From Eulemur rufifrons (taxonomy: Eukaryota > Chordata > Mammalia > Primates > Lemuridae): 64,000 nt of DNA. Positions 1 to 12,475 of the stretch are shown in pieces. Made by a program: the position numbers and the translations under genes. The stretch's first letter is position 1. The number at the start of each line of letters is the position of its first letter. The notes below the pieces were generated by a model, which saw only the letters and a list, made by a program, of their open reading frames with translations, did not search any database and was not told the DNA's origin. The DNA lies in the NCBI RefSeq assembly GCF_041146395.1, contig NC_091006.1:9864001-9928000 (forward strand), read 5' to 3'.

Positions 1-29
1 TCCTCAAAAAAAAAAAACAAAAAAAATTG

Positions 30-78
30 TGTGTGTGTGGGGGGGAGCATGTACATGCATGTGTGTGTGTGTGTGTGA
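30..78. repeat. Interrupted (TG)n microsatellite
   Basis: Alternating TG with a G7 interruption and an atgtacatgcatg segment. Confidence 0.8.
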
Positions 79-99
79 TCCAGACAGAACAAACACAGT

Positions 100-470
100 T
101 CCTCAAACATGGCCAGCTCTCACCACCAGGCCTCTGCATGCATCTGTTCCTGCCTTCGCATAGCTTTCACTTCTCCTTACTGTCTCAGATGTCCCCTCCT
201 CCAGGAAGCCCTCCCTGACCCCCCAGGCTGGTTAGGCACCCATCTGGGCTCCCACAGTCCCCCCAACCCCCCAATTCCAGCCCTAAACAGCCTGGGTTGT
301 CACCCTGGGGATGGGTCAGTCTCCCCAACTGGACTATGAGCCCCGGAGCGGGGCGGGGCCGGGGGGGGGGGTTGCTGACCAGGACAATCTTGATCACCAC
401 TATGTCCCCAGCACCGGGTTTGGCAAGAAGTGTTTGCAGAAATGTTAGTTGAACGAATGAATAAAACATG
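100..470 (+). repeat. L2 LINE 3' end, + strand
   Basis: Reads gttcctgccttcgcatagc, the diagnostic ccaggaagccctccctgacc and a terminal 'gttgaacgaatgaat', the standard L2 3' sequence. It is diverged and lies in the CEACAM19 intron before the first exon seen here. Confidence 0.7.
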
Positions 471-539
471 GGCAGGCAACCAGAGCGGGCCTGTGGGTCC
501 CATCGGTCAGCTGGTACCCCGCCTTGTCCTGTGTTTCAG

Positions 540-625
540 GGAACAACAATGCCTATGAACTAATGTCATCTCCGGTCTTCCTGGTGTCTCCCCTCAGTGA
601 CAAGGGGTCCACGAACTCAGCCCTG
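540..625 (+). CDS. CEACAM19: CEACAM19 exon, cytoplasmic tail part 1
   Basis: Acceptor tgtttcag ends at 539 and donor gtgagc starts at 626. The exon begins with two bases completing a codon from the missing upstream exon, then 28 codons reading NNNAYELMSSPVFLVSPLSD and on to NSAL. YELM is a possible SH2-docking tyrosine. It ends in phase 0. Confidence 0.85.
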
Positions 626-2127
626 GTGAGCCCATCCCCACCCTCTCCCCTCAGGCCAACTTCTCTAAGGTGCCCCAGGGTACCTTGACACACAGTTTGG
701 GAACCTCATTTCTCTCTCTTGCTCTCCCTGTTTTAAAAATCATAAAGAAAAGAGACTGGAAGGAAACGGCACAACAGAAACAGCAACAGTCTCTGGGGTG
801 TGGAGGCCGGTGGGTGGGTTTTTTCTCTTTTCTATGTATCTGTATTTTCTACACTGAGCAGATATTCTTTTTGTAGTAGGGATGGGGTGGGAGGGAGGAA
901 GGACTGATAAAAATAAGTTATTTGAATTAAATAAAAAGAGAAACTCAAAATGCTCAGGCTAAGAGCTTAGAACCAGAGGTGTGGACGGGGGAGGCTGAGC
1001 GTTAATGGGGTGACTGATGGGCCACGTACCCCGGGCCCACCTATGGGGGGCGCTGAGGTGCAGGGAAGTGGATTCCCTCGGCCCAGGGCCCCATAGCACC
1101 AAAGGTCAAAGGTTGGAGGGGGGATGCGGGAGGGAGCGAAGGGTCCGGCTCACCTGTGCTCACCTGTGTTCTTCCCTCTAGCCCCTGCAGGTGCCTGCAC
1201 CCCTGCAGCCAGGGCCGGAGAACCACCAGTACCAGGTGTGGAGGTGGCAGGGGGGAGGGGTGTCGGGGGCCCAATGGAGCCAGGAGCACCACATCAAGAC
1301 AGGCGGGGGGGTGGGGTACGGGGTTCTCCTCACTTCTCACCCCAAAGTCTCAAAGTCTCAGCTCCCAGGGGAAGCCCATTACAGCCTTGCCGAGAGACCC
1401 TGGGCAAGTCCCTTTCCCTCCTGGGGCTGCAATTTCCTTCTTTGTAAAAGGGATCCAAGGCCTTGAATTTGCACAAAGAGGAACAACACCCAGAGAGGGA
1501 CAGGGGACTGCCCAGGGTCACACAGCCAGTCAGGGCCCAGTCAAACCCCATCACAGGGGCCCGTTCCTAGGCCTCGGCCCCAGTTCCTCTCCGTCCCCTC
1601 CTGTCTGCCCCTGTACCCCTGTTCCTTCCCAGTGTCTCTGTCTACACATCTCTGTTTGTATCTCTGCCCTGTCTTGTAGTCTCTCTCTCTCTCTCTCTCT
1701 CTGAGTCTCTCTCCCTGTCCATATCTCTGTCTTTCCTGCCTCTTTGTCACTCTGTGTCCACCTCATTCTCTGGCTCTTCCAGGACCTCCGGTCTCTGCGT
1801 CTCACTCCCTGTCCATGCCGGGCTTCCAACCTCTCTCTGCCGATTTCTCTCTGTGTCTCCGAGTCGCTCACCCTCTGTCCCTCTCTGTCTCCCTCCAAGC
1901 TCTCACCCCGTCCCAGTCATAATCGCTCTCTCTCTTTCCCTCCCCCCTCCCAGGACCTGCTAAACCCAGACCCTGCCCCCTACTGCCAGCTGGTGCCAAG
2001 CCCTGAAGGAGCCCGGCCAGGCCAGCTGGAGACAAGGCCTCTGCCCACCCCTGGGGGCCTCGCATTGATGACAGAAAAGACACATCCGAGACCAGCAGGA
2101 CAAGGCCATCAGGGACTGTGGGGCTGA
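540..2127 (+). CDS. CEACAM19: CEACAM19, C-terminal part (last three coding exons; partial gene)
   Basis: Three exons (540-625, 1182-1235, 1954-2127) join in frame to encode the end of the cytoplasmic tail of CEACAM19, a single-pass Ig-superfamily membrane protein of the carcinoembryonic antigen family; the Ig and membrane exons lie upstream of the window. Recognised from NNNAYELMSSPV, then ENHQYQ and DLLNPDPAPYCQLVP, which match the human tail as remembered. The joined tail contains YQDL, seven residues, YCQL, an ITAM-type spacing (YxxL-x7-YxxL), plus an upstream YELM. The final exon runs past the point where the human protein ends (VPTS) and adds about 38 residues before TGA at 2125-2127, apparently through a one-base shift. 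Gene order with CEACAM16 and BCL3 on the same strand supports orthology. Identity is secure; the extended C-terminus is less certain. Confidence 0.85.
626..1953 (+). other. CEACAM19 introns with MIR and CT-rich tract
   Basis: The two introns (626-1181 and 1236-1953) hold no further exon that I can see. The first contains an AT-rich stretch near 900-950. The second contains a MIR copy (about 1340-1545) followed by a long pyrimidine-rich run with (CT)n at 1680-1703 that leads into the terminal acceptor. Its complement reads as purine-rich open frames without coding character. Confidence 0.6.
1182..1235 (+). CDS. CEACAM19: CEACAM19 exon, cytoplasmic tail part 2
   Basis: Acceptor ctctag ends at 1181 and donor gtgtgg starts at 1236. 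Eighteen codons encode PLQVPAPLQPGPENHQYQ, proline-rich and matching the human ENHQYQ segment. The terminal YQ supplies the first half of the ITAM-like motif. The gtgtgg donor is a weaker variant. Confidence 0.82.
1954..2127 (+). CDS. CEACAM19: CEACAM19 terminal coding exon
   Basis: The pyrimidine-rich acceptor ctcccag ends at 1953. The exon reads DLLNPDPAPYCQLVPSPEGA and continues open to TGA at 2125-2127. A TGA at 2004-2006, out of frame by one base, sits where the human protein stops. The extra C-terminal residues (GARPGQLETRPLPTPGG and on) therefore look like translated former 3' UTR. No polyadenylation signal is obvious close by; AATAAA at about 2760 lies inside an L2 copy. Confidence 0.8.
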   Translation, partial: DLLNPDPAPYCQLVPSPEGARPGQLETRPLPTPGGLALMTEKTHPRPAGQGHQGLWG

Positions 2128-2744
2128 TGAGGTGGACTCGGCCAAAGACTCAGCATCGCATGAGGCAGGTGTCCCGGGAGGGGGACAGGCGACAGCAACG
2201 GGCCCATGTCCTGCTCAGGCCCGAGTGCACAGCTGCCTGCGGCCTGTTCCCTCAGCAACCTGGCCTGGCCACGCGTCTGGGAAAGGCAGGCTCCTGCTTC
2301 CTGCCGTGCCAGAGTCCCCCGCATCTGGATATTTGGGGGTGAGGAGGGTGGTCTCAGGTCTGCTTCACAGGCACCTGGCTGGCTGGGCTCCCAACTGTCC
2401 TCAACGCCCCTCCCACCCCACTCCGCAATCACCCCAGAGTCCCTTCCCCTGGGGACAAGGCAGCCCCCCACCACCAGGGGCTGAGGCCCGGGGCAGGGAG
2501 GCCTGGCCTCACGGCCCGGGGCCCTCGGTGACAGTCCTGGCGAGTCAGCACAGCTGCCGGACCCCTGCCCCATTCAGGCAGCTCCAGCCCCTCTCAAAAC
2601 CCAGTCTCTCGGAACCTGCTGCCAACTTCCGGCCTTGGCCCCCACCCGGAATCGCGTCGAGTCCCTCGGGGCAGTGGCTCCCTTCTCCACCACCGCCCCA
2701 GCCCCTGCTCCCGAATGTGGGCTCAGCCTGTCACCCCTTAATCT

Positions 2745-3287
2745 ATTCGTGCATTTAGCAATAAATGAGCCCTTGCTGTATGCCAGGCCCAGTTCTAGAC
2801 TCTTGCAGCTTTGGCAGGAACAAAATAGACACAAACTCCTGCTCTCCTAGAGGGTCACTATGGCAGGGGACAGAATCAGGAAACAAAATAAATCACTAAC
2901 ACATGGCGACGAGTGCACCAGGGAAACAGAGAGGGGAGGGGGGTGGGAGGTATTGGAGATTGAGATTTTAAATGGGGAGGCAGAGAAGGTCTCACTGAGA
3001 AGGTGACAGATGAGCAAAGACCTGAAGGAAAGGAGGGAGTGAGCCATGTGGGGCTCTAATGGGAGAGCATTCTAGGCAGAGGGAACAGCAAGTGCAAAGG
3101 CCCTGAGGTAGGAGTGTGCCTGGCATGTTCAGGGGTAGCAAGGAGGTCAGTATAGTGGAGGCAGAGAAGGCAAGGGGGAACGGGTGGGAGGTGAGGGCAG
3201 GAGATGGAGGGAGGGGCAGATGGTGCAGGGCCATTGAGGCACTGCTAAGACTGTGGCTTTTGCAGGGCCAGCGGGGAGGGCTGTAGT
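2745..3287 (-). repeat. L2 LINE 3' end, antisense
   Basis: From 'aataaatgagcccttgctgt' through 'gagggaacagcaagtgcaaa' to 'actgtggcttttgc' this is the reverse complement of the L2 3' region. It begins about 600 bases downstream of the CEACAM19 stop. The 2128-2740 stretch before it is GC-rich unique sequence, probably CEACAM19 3' UTR or flank. Confidence 0.75.
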
Positions 3288-3825
3288 GGGCTGAATAATG
3301 GTCCTCCCAAAGATGTCTATGTCCAAATCCCCTGTGAAGATGACCTTATGTGGCAAAAGACCTCAGGCGTGATTAAGCTCAGGGTCCTGAGATGGGGAAA
3401 TTATCCTGGATTACCCTACACGTAATCACAGGGATCCTTCCAAGAAGGACACAGGAAGCGTGAGTCAGAGGGGCGCCGAGGCTGGAGTGATGGGCGCTGA
3501 AGGTGGGGAGGGCCAAAGCCCAGGCAGCACCTCGGAGCCGGAGTGACTCAATGTGGGAAAGATCCATCGGCCACTGTGAGCTTTAGAGATGAAAGGGGTC
3601 ATGAGCCAAGAGATGTAAGAAGCTTCTAGAAACTGGAAAAGGCAGGAAAATAGATTCTCCCCTAGAACCTGCAGAAAATAACACAGCCCTGCTGAAACCT
3701 TGGTTTTATCCCAGAGAGACCCATTTTAGACTCCTGACCTCCAAAACTGTGAGATAAATTTGTATTGTTTGAAGCAACGAAGTTTGTGGCAATTTGTTAC
3801 CACAGCAATAGGAAGCTAATATAGA
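3288..3825 (+). mobile_element. MaLR-type LTR (MLT1-like)
   Basis: Starts 'ggctgaataatggtcctccc', with 'gatgaccttatgtggcaaa' and 'ttctcccctagaacctgcag', and ends 'accacagcaataggaagctaa'. This is the order of blocks in MLT1-class LTRs of the ERVL-MaLR group. It is an old solo LTR with no internal region. Confidence 0.65.
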
Positions 3826-4119
3826 GGATGAGGAAGGATTTGCAGGAGAAGTTGCATCTCATGCTGACTCAGTATGCAAATACTCCCTGGAAGGGACTTC
3901 TCCATCCCCAGAGCCCTCCAGACACCCGAAGACTGGGTCTTTGACCTCCTTCTTGCTAACATGATCAGGTGGCCAGGGCTCAGGGCCAGGGGTGTGGGGG
4001 GCACTGTTCATCCTGACCCCAGACAAGGAGAACTCACGTGCCTCCCTTCTTCTCCTCTATGCCAGCAACTGCTTGTCAAGCCCCAATATCCATTCTCTCC
4101 TTTTCCTTAGTAACAGGGT

Positions 4120-4530
4120 TTTTACCCATGCATATGGCTGCCAGGCATAAAAACTACATTTCCCAGGTTGCCTTGCAGCTCAGGTATGATCATGTGACTA
4201 GTTGCAGGCCAATGGGGTGTGCGCAGAAGTGGCACAAGCAATTCACAGGTCATGCCCCTAGAGGGAGCCCTCCTCTCCTCCATTCACCCTTCCCTTGGGC
4301 TGGAGAAAAGACGTGATGGTGGGAACCACCTCGGTCAGGTGAATGAGGGCAGTGCCCTGAGGGAGAGCAGAGCCGAGTCAGAGAGAGTCTGGGCCGGTCC
4401 ATGCTGTGGACAGAGCCACCGTGCCAGGTTAGATAGGTACCTAAGAGACAAAGACTCCTCTCTTGCTTAAGCTACTGTTATTTGGGGATTCCATTACACC
4501 TAGCTCCTTCGAAATCCTAATTAATACAAC
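4120..4530 (+). repeat. Unclassified ancient interspersed repeat (LTR-like)
   Basis: Contains 'actacatttcccaggttgcc', 'gatcatgtgactagttgcag' and 'gccaatggggtg', and ends in 'taattaatacaac'. The same block recurs at 25180-25260. I recognise it as a common old primate repeat but cannot name the family. Confidence 0.45.
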
Positions 4531-4611
4531 CCCACCTCCAAGGGGGCAATATTTCAGGAGTAAGATCTCTGACCCTGGCTGCACTCCTTCCCACTCACTT
4601 GGTACCGGCTC

Positions 4612-4975
4612 CATTATGGACTGAATTGTGTCCCCTGAAATCCATATGCTGTATCCTAATCCCCAAGGTGATCGTATTTGGACGGACGTTGGCCTTAAAA
4701 AAGATAATTAAGATTAAATGAGGTCCTAAGGGTGGGCCCTCATTCAATAGGGCTTGTGTCCTTAAAGAAGAGGAGGAGACACCGAGGATGTACGCCCACA
4801 GGGAAAAGGCCATGTGTGGACACAATGAGGGGTGGCCACACGCAAGCACAGGAGAGAGGCCCCAGGAGAAACCAAACCTGCTGACCCTTGATCTCAGACT
4901 TCCAGCCTCCAAAACTGTGAAAAAATAAATTTCTGTCGCTTAAGCCACCCAGGCTGTGGTATTTTAATTTGGCAG
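4612..4975 (+). mobile_element. MLT1A-like LTR, + strand
   Basis: Begins 'tatggactgaattgtgtccc' and passes through 'ggtgggccctcattcaatag' to 'ccaaaactgtgaaaaaataaatttctgtcgcttaagccaccc', the classic MaLR LTR 3' half with its polyadenylation signal. Confidence 0.7.
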
Positions 4976-5218
4976 CCTGTCTTAGACCATTTTCCGCTGC
5001 AATAACAGAAGAGCGTGGCGCCGGCATCTGGCAAGGGCCTGCCTGCTGCTTCACCCCATGGCGGGAGGCACAGGGGCAAGAGAGGACGAGAGTGAGAGAG
5101 CAGAGAGGGCCCAACTCGGTGTTATAGCAAAGCCACTCTCTCAATAATGACAGTAATCCATTCATTGGGGCAGAGGATTGAGTTTCCAACCCATGAACAC
5201 ATCCGAACCATAGCACAG
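4976..5218 (-). mobile_element. MLT1-like LTR fragment, antisense, directly abutting
   Basis: Starts 'tgtcttagaccattttccgc' and ends 'accatagca', the reverse orientation of the same LTR class, with an internal deletion after 'aataacag'. It abuts the + strand LTR immediately upstream, giving a tail-to-tail pair. Confidence 0.6.
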
Positions 5219-5499
5219 CCTAGCAGATGAATACAGGCCCCTTCCACTACAGCCCTAGGAAATGCGAGATCAAAGGTATCTTCTTCCTTCACCACTATAC
5301 AACCAGATTTAAACTGAATAATAATAGTGCCAGTGAGTAGAGTCTGGACTTTTAGATGTCTGAACTTCTCTAATTTTTAGAATAGCCTTGGGAGGCTGGG
5401 TCTACTATATTCCCACTTTACAGATGGAGAAACCAAGGCTCAGAGAGGTAAAGTGACTGTCCCAAGGTCACACACTGAGTATAAGGAAAAGCCAGTGCT

Positions 5500-5870
5500 G
5501 TGGTCAGATGAGCTCGGTTATGCTGCAGTAACAAGCGACCTCGCAATCCCCATGGCCTAAAACATGAAAGATTTATTTCTTGCTCATGCTGCACGTTCAT
5601 CTCAGGTAGGCAGGTGTGACAAGGGTCAGGAAAATTGTTTCAGGAGTCCAAGGAACCAGGCTGACAGAGCCAGTCACTATAGCAGCAGGGAAAGGAAGGG
5701 AACCTGGAAAATTGTGCGCTGGGTTTTAAAGATTTCCACCTAGAAATGACACTTCCATTCACATTTCATTGCCCGAAGCAAGTCCCCTGGCACAATCTCA
5801 CGTCAAGAGGGCTGGGCAGGTGTGATCCTACCTATTTCTAGGCAGGTGCGCCCAGGAGAGAAAGAACTAG
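5500..5870 (-). repeat. Ancient LTR-like repeat, antisense
   Basis: 'gttatgctgcagtaacaagcg' and 'ggcctaaaacatgaaagatttatttcttgctc' resemble the antisense start of common old primate LTR-type repeats. Family not assigned. The 5290-5480 stretch before it ends with a MIR-like 'tacagatggagaaaccaagg'. Confidence 0.45.
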
Positions 5871-6119
5871 AACGTGTATGAACGGCCCAGTGAATACACC
5901 ATCAGGGTTCAAACCAGAACCCACACTCTCAACCACAATGCTTTTCTGAGAGCAACGTCCAGGCAGGACTTCCCTACTTCATCTAGTCATTCACTGACTC
6001 ATTCATTCATTCAGTATACACTAGACCAGGGTGGTGGGATGGCCAGGGGAGGCTGTACAAAATATTGCCAGAGTTTGGTCCTGGTCTGGATAGATGGGGT
6101 CAGGGAGAAGGGTGTGTCA

Positions 6120-6350
6120 ATTCATTTGTTCCTGACTTCAACATTTATTGAGCGTCTGCTATATACAGCACAGTTCTGGGCTCTGGGAACACAGTTGTGA
6201 ACAAGACAGCCATCCCTGCTCTCAGAAAGCTGACTTCCTAGTGGGAAAGAGAGACCACAGACAAATGGCGTGGAACATAGTACCAGGGGCGATGACACTC
6301 TGAAGGACAGAATCGGGTGCTGAGGACACTGAGACGCTGGAGAAGGTGAG
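6120..6350 (-). repeat. L2 3' end, antisense
   Basis: Reads 'tttattgagcgtctgctata', 'gttctgggctctgggaacac' and 'tgtgaacaagacagccatcc', the reverse-complement L2 3' end. Confidence 0.65.
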
Positions 6351-6436
6351 CTCCCGGGTGACAGGTTGTACAATGGGAGGGCGGACAGGAGGGGTGTGGG
6401 TCACACTGCAAGAGGGCCAGGTTTGCAAGGGAAATG

Positions 6437-6955
6437 AAGACATACAACCGCCCAAAAACTGCTACATGAATGTTCACGGCAGCATTATTCACAATAGCCA
6501 AAAAGTAGCAACAACCCAAATGTCCACCAGCAGAGGAACGGATACACGAAACGTGGCGCAGTGTTACTCAGTGGACTAGCATTCAGCCATACAGGGGAAC
6601 GAAGACAGTCACCTGCCACAGCATGGACGGACCGGGAAAACATCGTTCGAAGTGAAAGACGCCAGACACAAAAGGGCACATACTACATGAGTCCCTTCAT
6701 ATGAAATGTCCGGAACAGGCAAACCCAGAGAGACAGAAAGTGGATTCGAGGTTGTCGGGGGTCGGGAGGGAGAGGGAATGAAGGGGGACTGCTAAGGGGT
6801 GTGAGGTTTCTTTTTGGGGTGATGACAATGCTCTCCAAATTGATCGGAGTGATGGTTGCACAACTTTGTGAACATGCTAAAAACCGTTGAATTCTACACC
6901 TGAAATAGGTGAATGGTGTGGCATGTGAATCATACCTCAATAAAACTGTTTAAAC
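6437..6955 (+). mobile_element. Old L1 (L1M-type) 3' end
   Basis: 'tgttcacggcagcattattc', 'caacccaaatgtccaccagc', 'ttttggggtgatgacaatg' and terminal 'cctcaataaaactgtttaaa' match the end of ancient L1M elements. Non-coding remnant. Confidence 0.65.
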
Positions 6956-7479
6956 AGGAGAGAGAGAGGCCCGTCCTGCGTGCAGTTCAGCCTGTTGTCA
7001 GGAGGGGCAGCAGGAGACCCAGCTACCCAGCTGGGGGCGTGAGGGTGGCACAGTGAACATGAGTGCTCCTTGCAGCACGTGACACATTGTAGCCCAGGAA
7101 ATGTCATCTTTTATCACTGGGCAGGGTTTGTGCTTATCCCGTCCGTCCTTATGGCCAGACTTGCAGACAGGACAGGAGGCAGAGCTGGGCCAGCAGGGGG
7201 CAGCAGAGGACCGCACAGACCACAGACCCACGCTCTGCCACCTGATGCCGCATCCGCCCACCCCAGCCTCTGCCCCTGTCATTGCCCTCTGGGCACCAAG
7301 AGAGTCCACCCAGCTGCCCAAGCCCAAAACATGGGTACCTCCCTCGCTCCCTCTTGCTGCAGCAGGCAACAGGGCCTGCCCCCGAGGTCTCTTGAACTTG
7401 ACCTCCCCTGTCCCTGATGGGCCAGGCAGGTTCTCTCCCTCCCTGCCCCAGCCTCCTGCCTGGTCTCCTGCTCCCCTCC

Positions 7480-8270
<791 letters not shown>

Positions 8271-8274
8271 CTTC

Positions 8275-8650
8275 TCTTTTTGAACTTCTGTTCATTCACT
8301 GACAAACGTTCAATGAACAGCTACTGTACACCAAGCTCGGTTACATGAACTTGACACCAAAGACATGAATACAAACCAACCAGCTGCTGCTCTCAGGGAG
8401 CTCACAGTCTAGTGTGAGAGATGACACGGAGCTCAGTGTGATAATAATCAACAGTGACAAACACTTATTGAGCACTTACTACATGCCGTGCACTGCACTA
8501 AGGGCTTTACATTTATTAACTTACTTTATCCTCACAACAGTTCCGTGAAGTAGCCTGACTATCCCCATTTTACAGATGAGCAAACAGGCTAAGAAAGGCG
8601 AGGTTACACAGGGTATAAATGGACAAGCTGGGAACAGAACCAAAGTCTTC
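8275..8650 (+). repeat. Old L2/MIR cluster
   Basis: 8280-8430 resembles antisense L2 ('gttcaatgaacagctactgt'). 8440-8640 is MIR 3' sequence: 'cacttattgagcacttacta', 'ttatcctcacaacagttccg' and 'ccccattttacagatgagc'. 8650-9240 beyond it is unique sequence with no gene signal. Confidence 0.6.
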
Positions 8651-9249
8651 CTAAGGCCCAAACTTTATCTTCTGCTCATTCCGGTCTGAAAGGAAGAAGG
8701 ACCAAGATGCAAACCCATTCACATGCTGGGGTCTGTGGGTCCAGACAGAGGCGTCTGCCCCCTCCCACAGGGCATTTCGGGGAGAGTGATGCTTAACCCA
8801 AAGGCGGTGTTGCTGGTGGTGGGATTTCAGGCACTGTGTAATCGTGTGGCTCAATTAGGACAAGACCAGTGTCCTCGCCTGGAACTAAGAGCCCCCGGGG
8901 TGCCCAGGCTGTCTCCACCCAAGCTCTGCCCACCAGGGGACACTATTCCCCCACCGCCACCCCTTCCCTGCACACCACTAGATTCTCGGGGCTGTGGCTC
9001 CTTGTTCTACAAATGAGGAAGTGGCAGCAGGGAAGGAAGTGGGCTGGGCCGTGACCAAGAGTCGTTATGATTCATGGGGAAAACCCTGCCCTCCCAATTC
9101 AACTCCTTTGTATGCAAAAAGGCTTGTGCACGCTCCTGGGGTTACAGGATCACGGGTGTAGACTGGCGAGCAGAGGTGTAGATCCCCCTCACCGGCCCTC
9201 CACCAATTCCCCCGCCCCTGTCGCAGCCCTGGACGGGCTCCTGCACCTG

Positions 9250-9775
9250 GCGGAGGTGTGCATGGGTTTCGCGGTGGACGTTTTTATCTGTCGGACACAA
9301 CGGAGGAAAGTGTTCCACTACCGAAGCAAAAATTTCATAATAGCGAACCATTTTGGGGTCCTGGCACCAGGGAACTTTCCAGGGTGCTAAAAGTATTCTA
9401 AAACTAGCTTTGGGTGATGGCGCACAAGAGGAATTTTATGGTATATGAAGGAAATCATGACATTGCTGAGACAGTTGGAAATTCGGACACTGAATATTCG
9501 AAGATATTAAGGAATTAATTCATCTTATTTTCACTCTTTGGATGAAATGCTGGCACTGAGTCTTCGTCGTTTAGAGATACGGGCTGAAGCAGCTATGAAT
9601 AAAATGCTGCGATGGCTGGGATTTGCTTTCAAATAGGAGAGGGCCGTGGGAGAGGGCCGGAAACTAGACCGGCCGTGGGCTGAGTGGCGGGTGTGCTGTG
9701 AGGGGAACGGCGTTCTCCCCTCTACTTTTGACACTGTGTGAAATTTTCCATACTAAAAAGTGGTTTTAAAATTCT
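9250..9775 (+). mobile_element. Ancient L1 3' end
   Basis: 'tcgtttagagatacgggctg', 'aaaatgctgcgatggctggg' and terminal 'gaaattttccatactaaaaa' match the 3' UTR end of old L1/HAL1-class elements. It is strongly diverged and the first half is uncertain. Confidence 0.5.
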
Positions 9776-9859
9776 TCTTAACCATAACTCTAAATCCAAA
9801 TCCAACCTATTCCAATTTGCCTAATGGGAAAAAAATGAGGCCCCAAAAGAAGGACAACT

Positions 9860-10395
9860 AGCCAGGTTGTCCCCAGAGAACTCTGGCACCCTCTGCCCTT
9901 CACTCCCCGCCCTCGACCACCTTCCAGAGAAGCTCTGGGTGGCTGGTCCCTCTCTGACCCCCTCCCCCCACTTTCCCACCCCGTCATGGGCTCCAGCCAC
10001 ACCAGCCTCCTTGCTGTCCTCACACTCATCAGAGACCTTCCTGCCCCAGGGCCTTTGCACCGGCTGTACCTTCTACCAAACGCTCCTCCCCCACAGTTCC
10101 ACAGGCTCCCTCCTCGGTTGCCTCCTGCAGGTCAGAGAGATCCCCCACCCCCACCCCACACCTGTCTAGCTAAAAGAACAATTCTTGTCCCTCCCTGTCC
10201 TCTTGCTCAATGTTATTTTATTTTTATAGCGTTTATCTCTACCTGACATTATATGCTATATCAGCTTTATTATTGGCCATCTCCCTCCAATGGGATCCAG
10301 TCCAGCAAGGGCAGCGACGTGTCTGTGGCCTGTGTGCAGCCTGGCACACAGTCCACACTCAATAAATATTTGCTACATGATGAATGACTTGGAAA
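9860..10395 (+). repeat. L2 LINE 3' end, + strand
   Basis: 'ccagggcctttgcaccggctg' is followed by 'tttatctctacctgacatta' and 'cacactcaataaatatttgc', ending 'atgatgaatga', the full L2 3' terminus. Confidence 0.8.
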
Positions 10396-11205
<810 letters not shown>

Positions 11206-11339
11206 GCAGTCAGTGGTGGGCGGGGTCTTGAAGAGGTGACAGACTGAGGAGGCCACAGCCCTTCCACTCCCTGGGAACTCATGACCTGGCTGGTGAGATA
11301 AGAGCGGGGAGGGCGAGCTAGCTGGCCAAACAAGGTCAT

Positions 11340-11520
11340 AAGCCGTGTCCCCAGATGGCTCAGATGGCTGTGCAGCGAAGGTGAGACTTACCTGCTCCAA
11401 CGTCATGAGGCAACGCCTGGGCCTCAGTTTCCTTGTCTACAAAATGGGTTCTCTGGGGGAGACGGGGTGGTGCTGGATGAGACAACAGGAGACGCTGATG
11501 CTGTCAAAAAATATTGATAT
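11340..11520 (+). repeat. MIR SINE
   Basis: 'ctgggcctcagtttccttgt' and 'acaaaatgggttctctgggg' are the MIR core region. Confidence 0.6.
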
Positions 11521-11915
11521 CAGCAGATTATACATATTCAATCCGACCACTGCTCCCCGCCCTGGTCCAGCAACCGCCCCCGCCTGCCCAGGCCAGCACC
11601 GCCCAATAGGAACATGACTCGAGCCACATACACAGCTGAAACTTTTCTAGTATCACGTGGAGAAAAGTAAAAAGAAACAGGTGAAATGAATCTATTTAAC
11701 ATAATATATGCAACATGTTAATTTTAACGTGGAATTAATATTGTTTTAAATAACCTGTTTTACTTTTTTTTTTTTTTTGCCTGTACTAAGCCTTCAATAT
11801 TTGGAGTGTATTTTTCATTTCGAGCTCATCTCAATTCCGATAAGCCGGTGGCTGGGGCTACGTGCTGAGCAGTGCAGCTAGACTCACGCTGCCACCTCCT
11901 CCCCAGTGAGCCTGT
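11521..11915. other. Intergenic AT-rich sequence
   Basis: 11590-11880 carries an old repeat-like stretch ('gccacatacacagctgaaac', 'ctagtatcacgtggagaaaag') I cannot name. No gene seen. Confidence 0.35.
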
Positions 11916-12475
11916 TCCCCGCACACAGCCCAAAGATCCTACCAATACCTAAGTCAGTTCACATCCCTCCTCTGTTCAAAGCCCTCCGGGTGGCTCCCGT
12001 CTCAGAGTAAAAGCCAAAGTCCTTTGAGGCCCTGCAGCCTCTGCCCTCATTCCCTTCTCGCCCCTCCCTTACTCACTGGTGCCTTCCTTCTTCCTCACAG
12101 TCACCAACACACTCCTGCCTCAGGGCCTTTGCACGTGCTGTTCCCTTTGCCTGGCCTACTCTCTACCCAGATTTTAGCACAGCTCCCTTATTGAGTCTCT
12201 ACTCCAATGTCACTCCAACAATGTCCTCTTGCTGCCCTGCATAAGCCAGTGGCCCAAATGCCTCCAAACCCTCCCCTGCTTTGTTTCTCTCCATAGCATT
12301 GTCTCCACCTCATATAATACTGTATGTGTTTGTATATATTTGTCTATTCACTGTCTCCCCAGACCCAAGGTCAGCTCCACGTCTGTCCTGTCCATGGCTG
12401 TAACCCCAGGCCAGCACAGAGCCCGGTGCATAGCAGGTGCTCAGTAAATGTTTGTCAAATGCTGAATGAACAATG
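11916..12475 (+). repeat. L2 LINE 3' end, + strand
   Basis: 'cctcagggcctttgcacgtgc' with 'tgttccctttgcctggccta', 'cactgtctccccagacccaag', and 'aggtgctcagtaaatgtttgtc...gctgaatgaa' at the terminus. Well preserved over about 550 bases. Confidence 0.8.

Noticed and set aside
2760..2891. AATAAA motifs as CEACAM19 polyadenylation sites
   Set aside because: They lie inside antisense L2 sequence and have no distinguishing context; cannot be supported.
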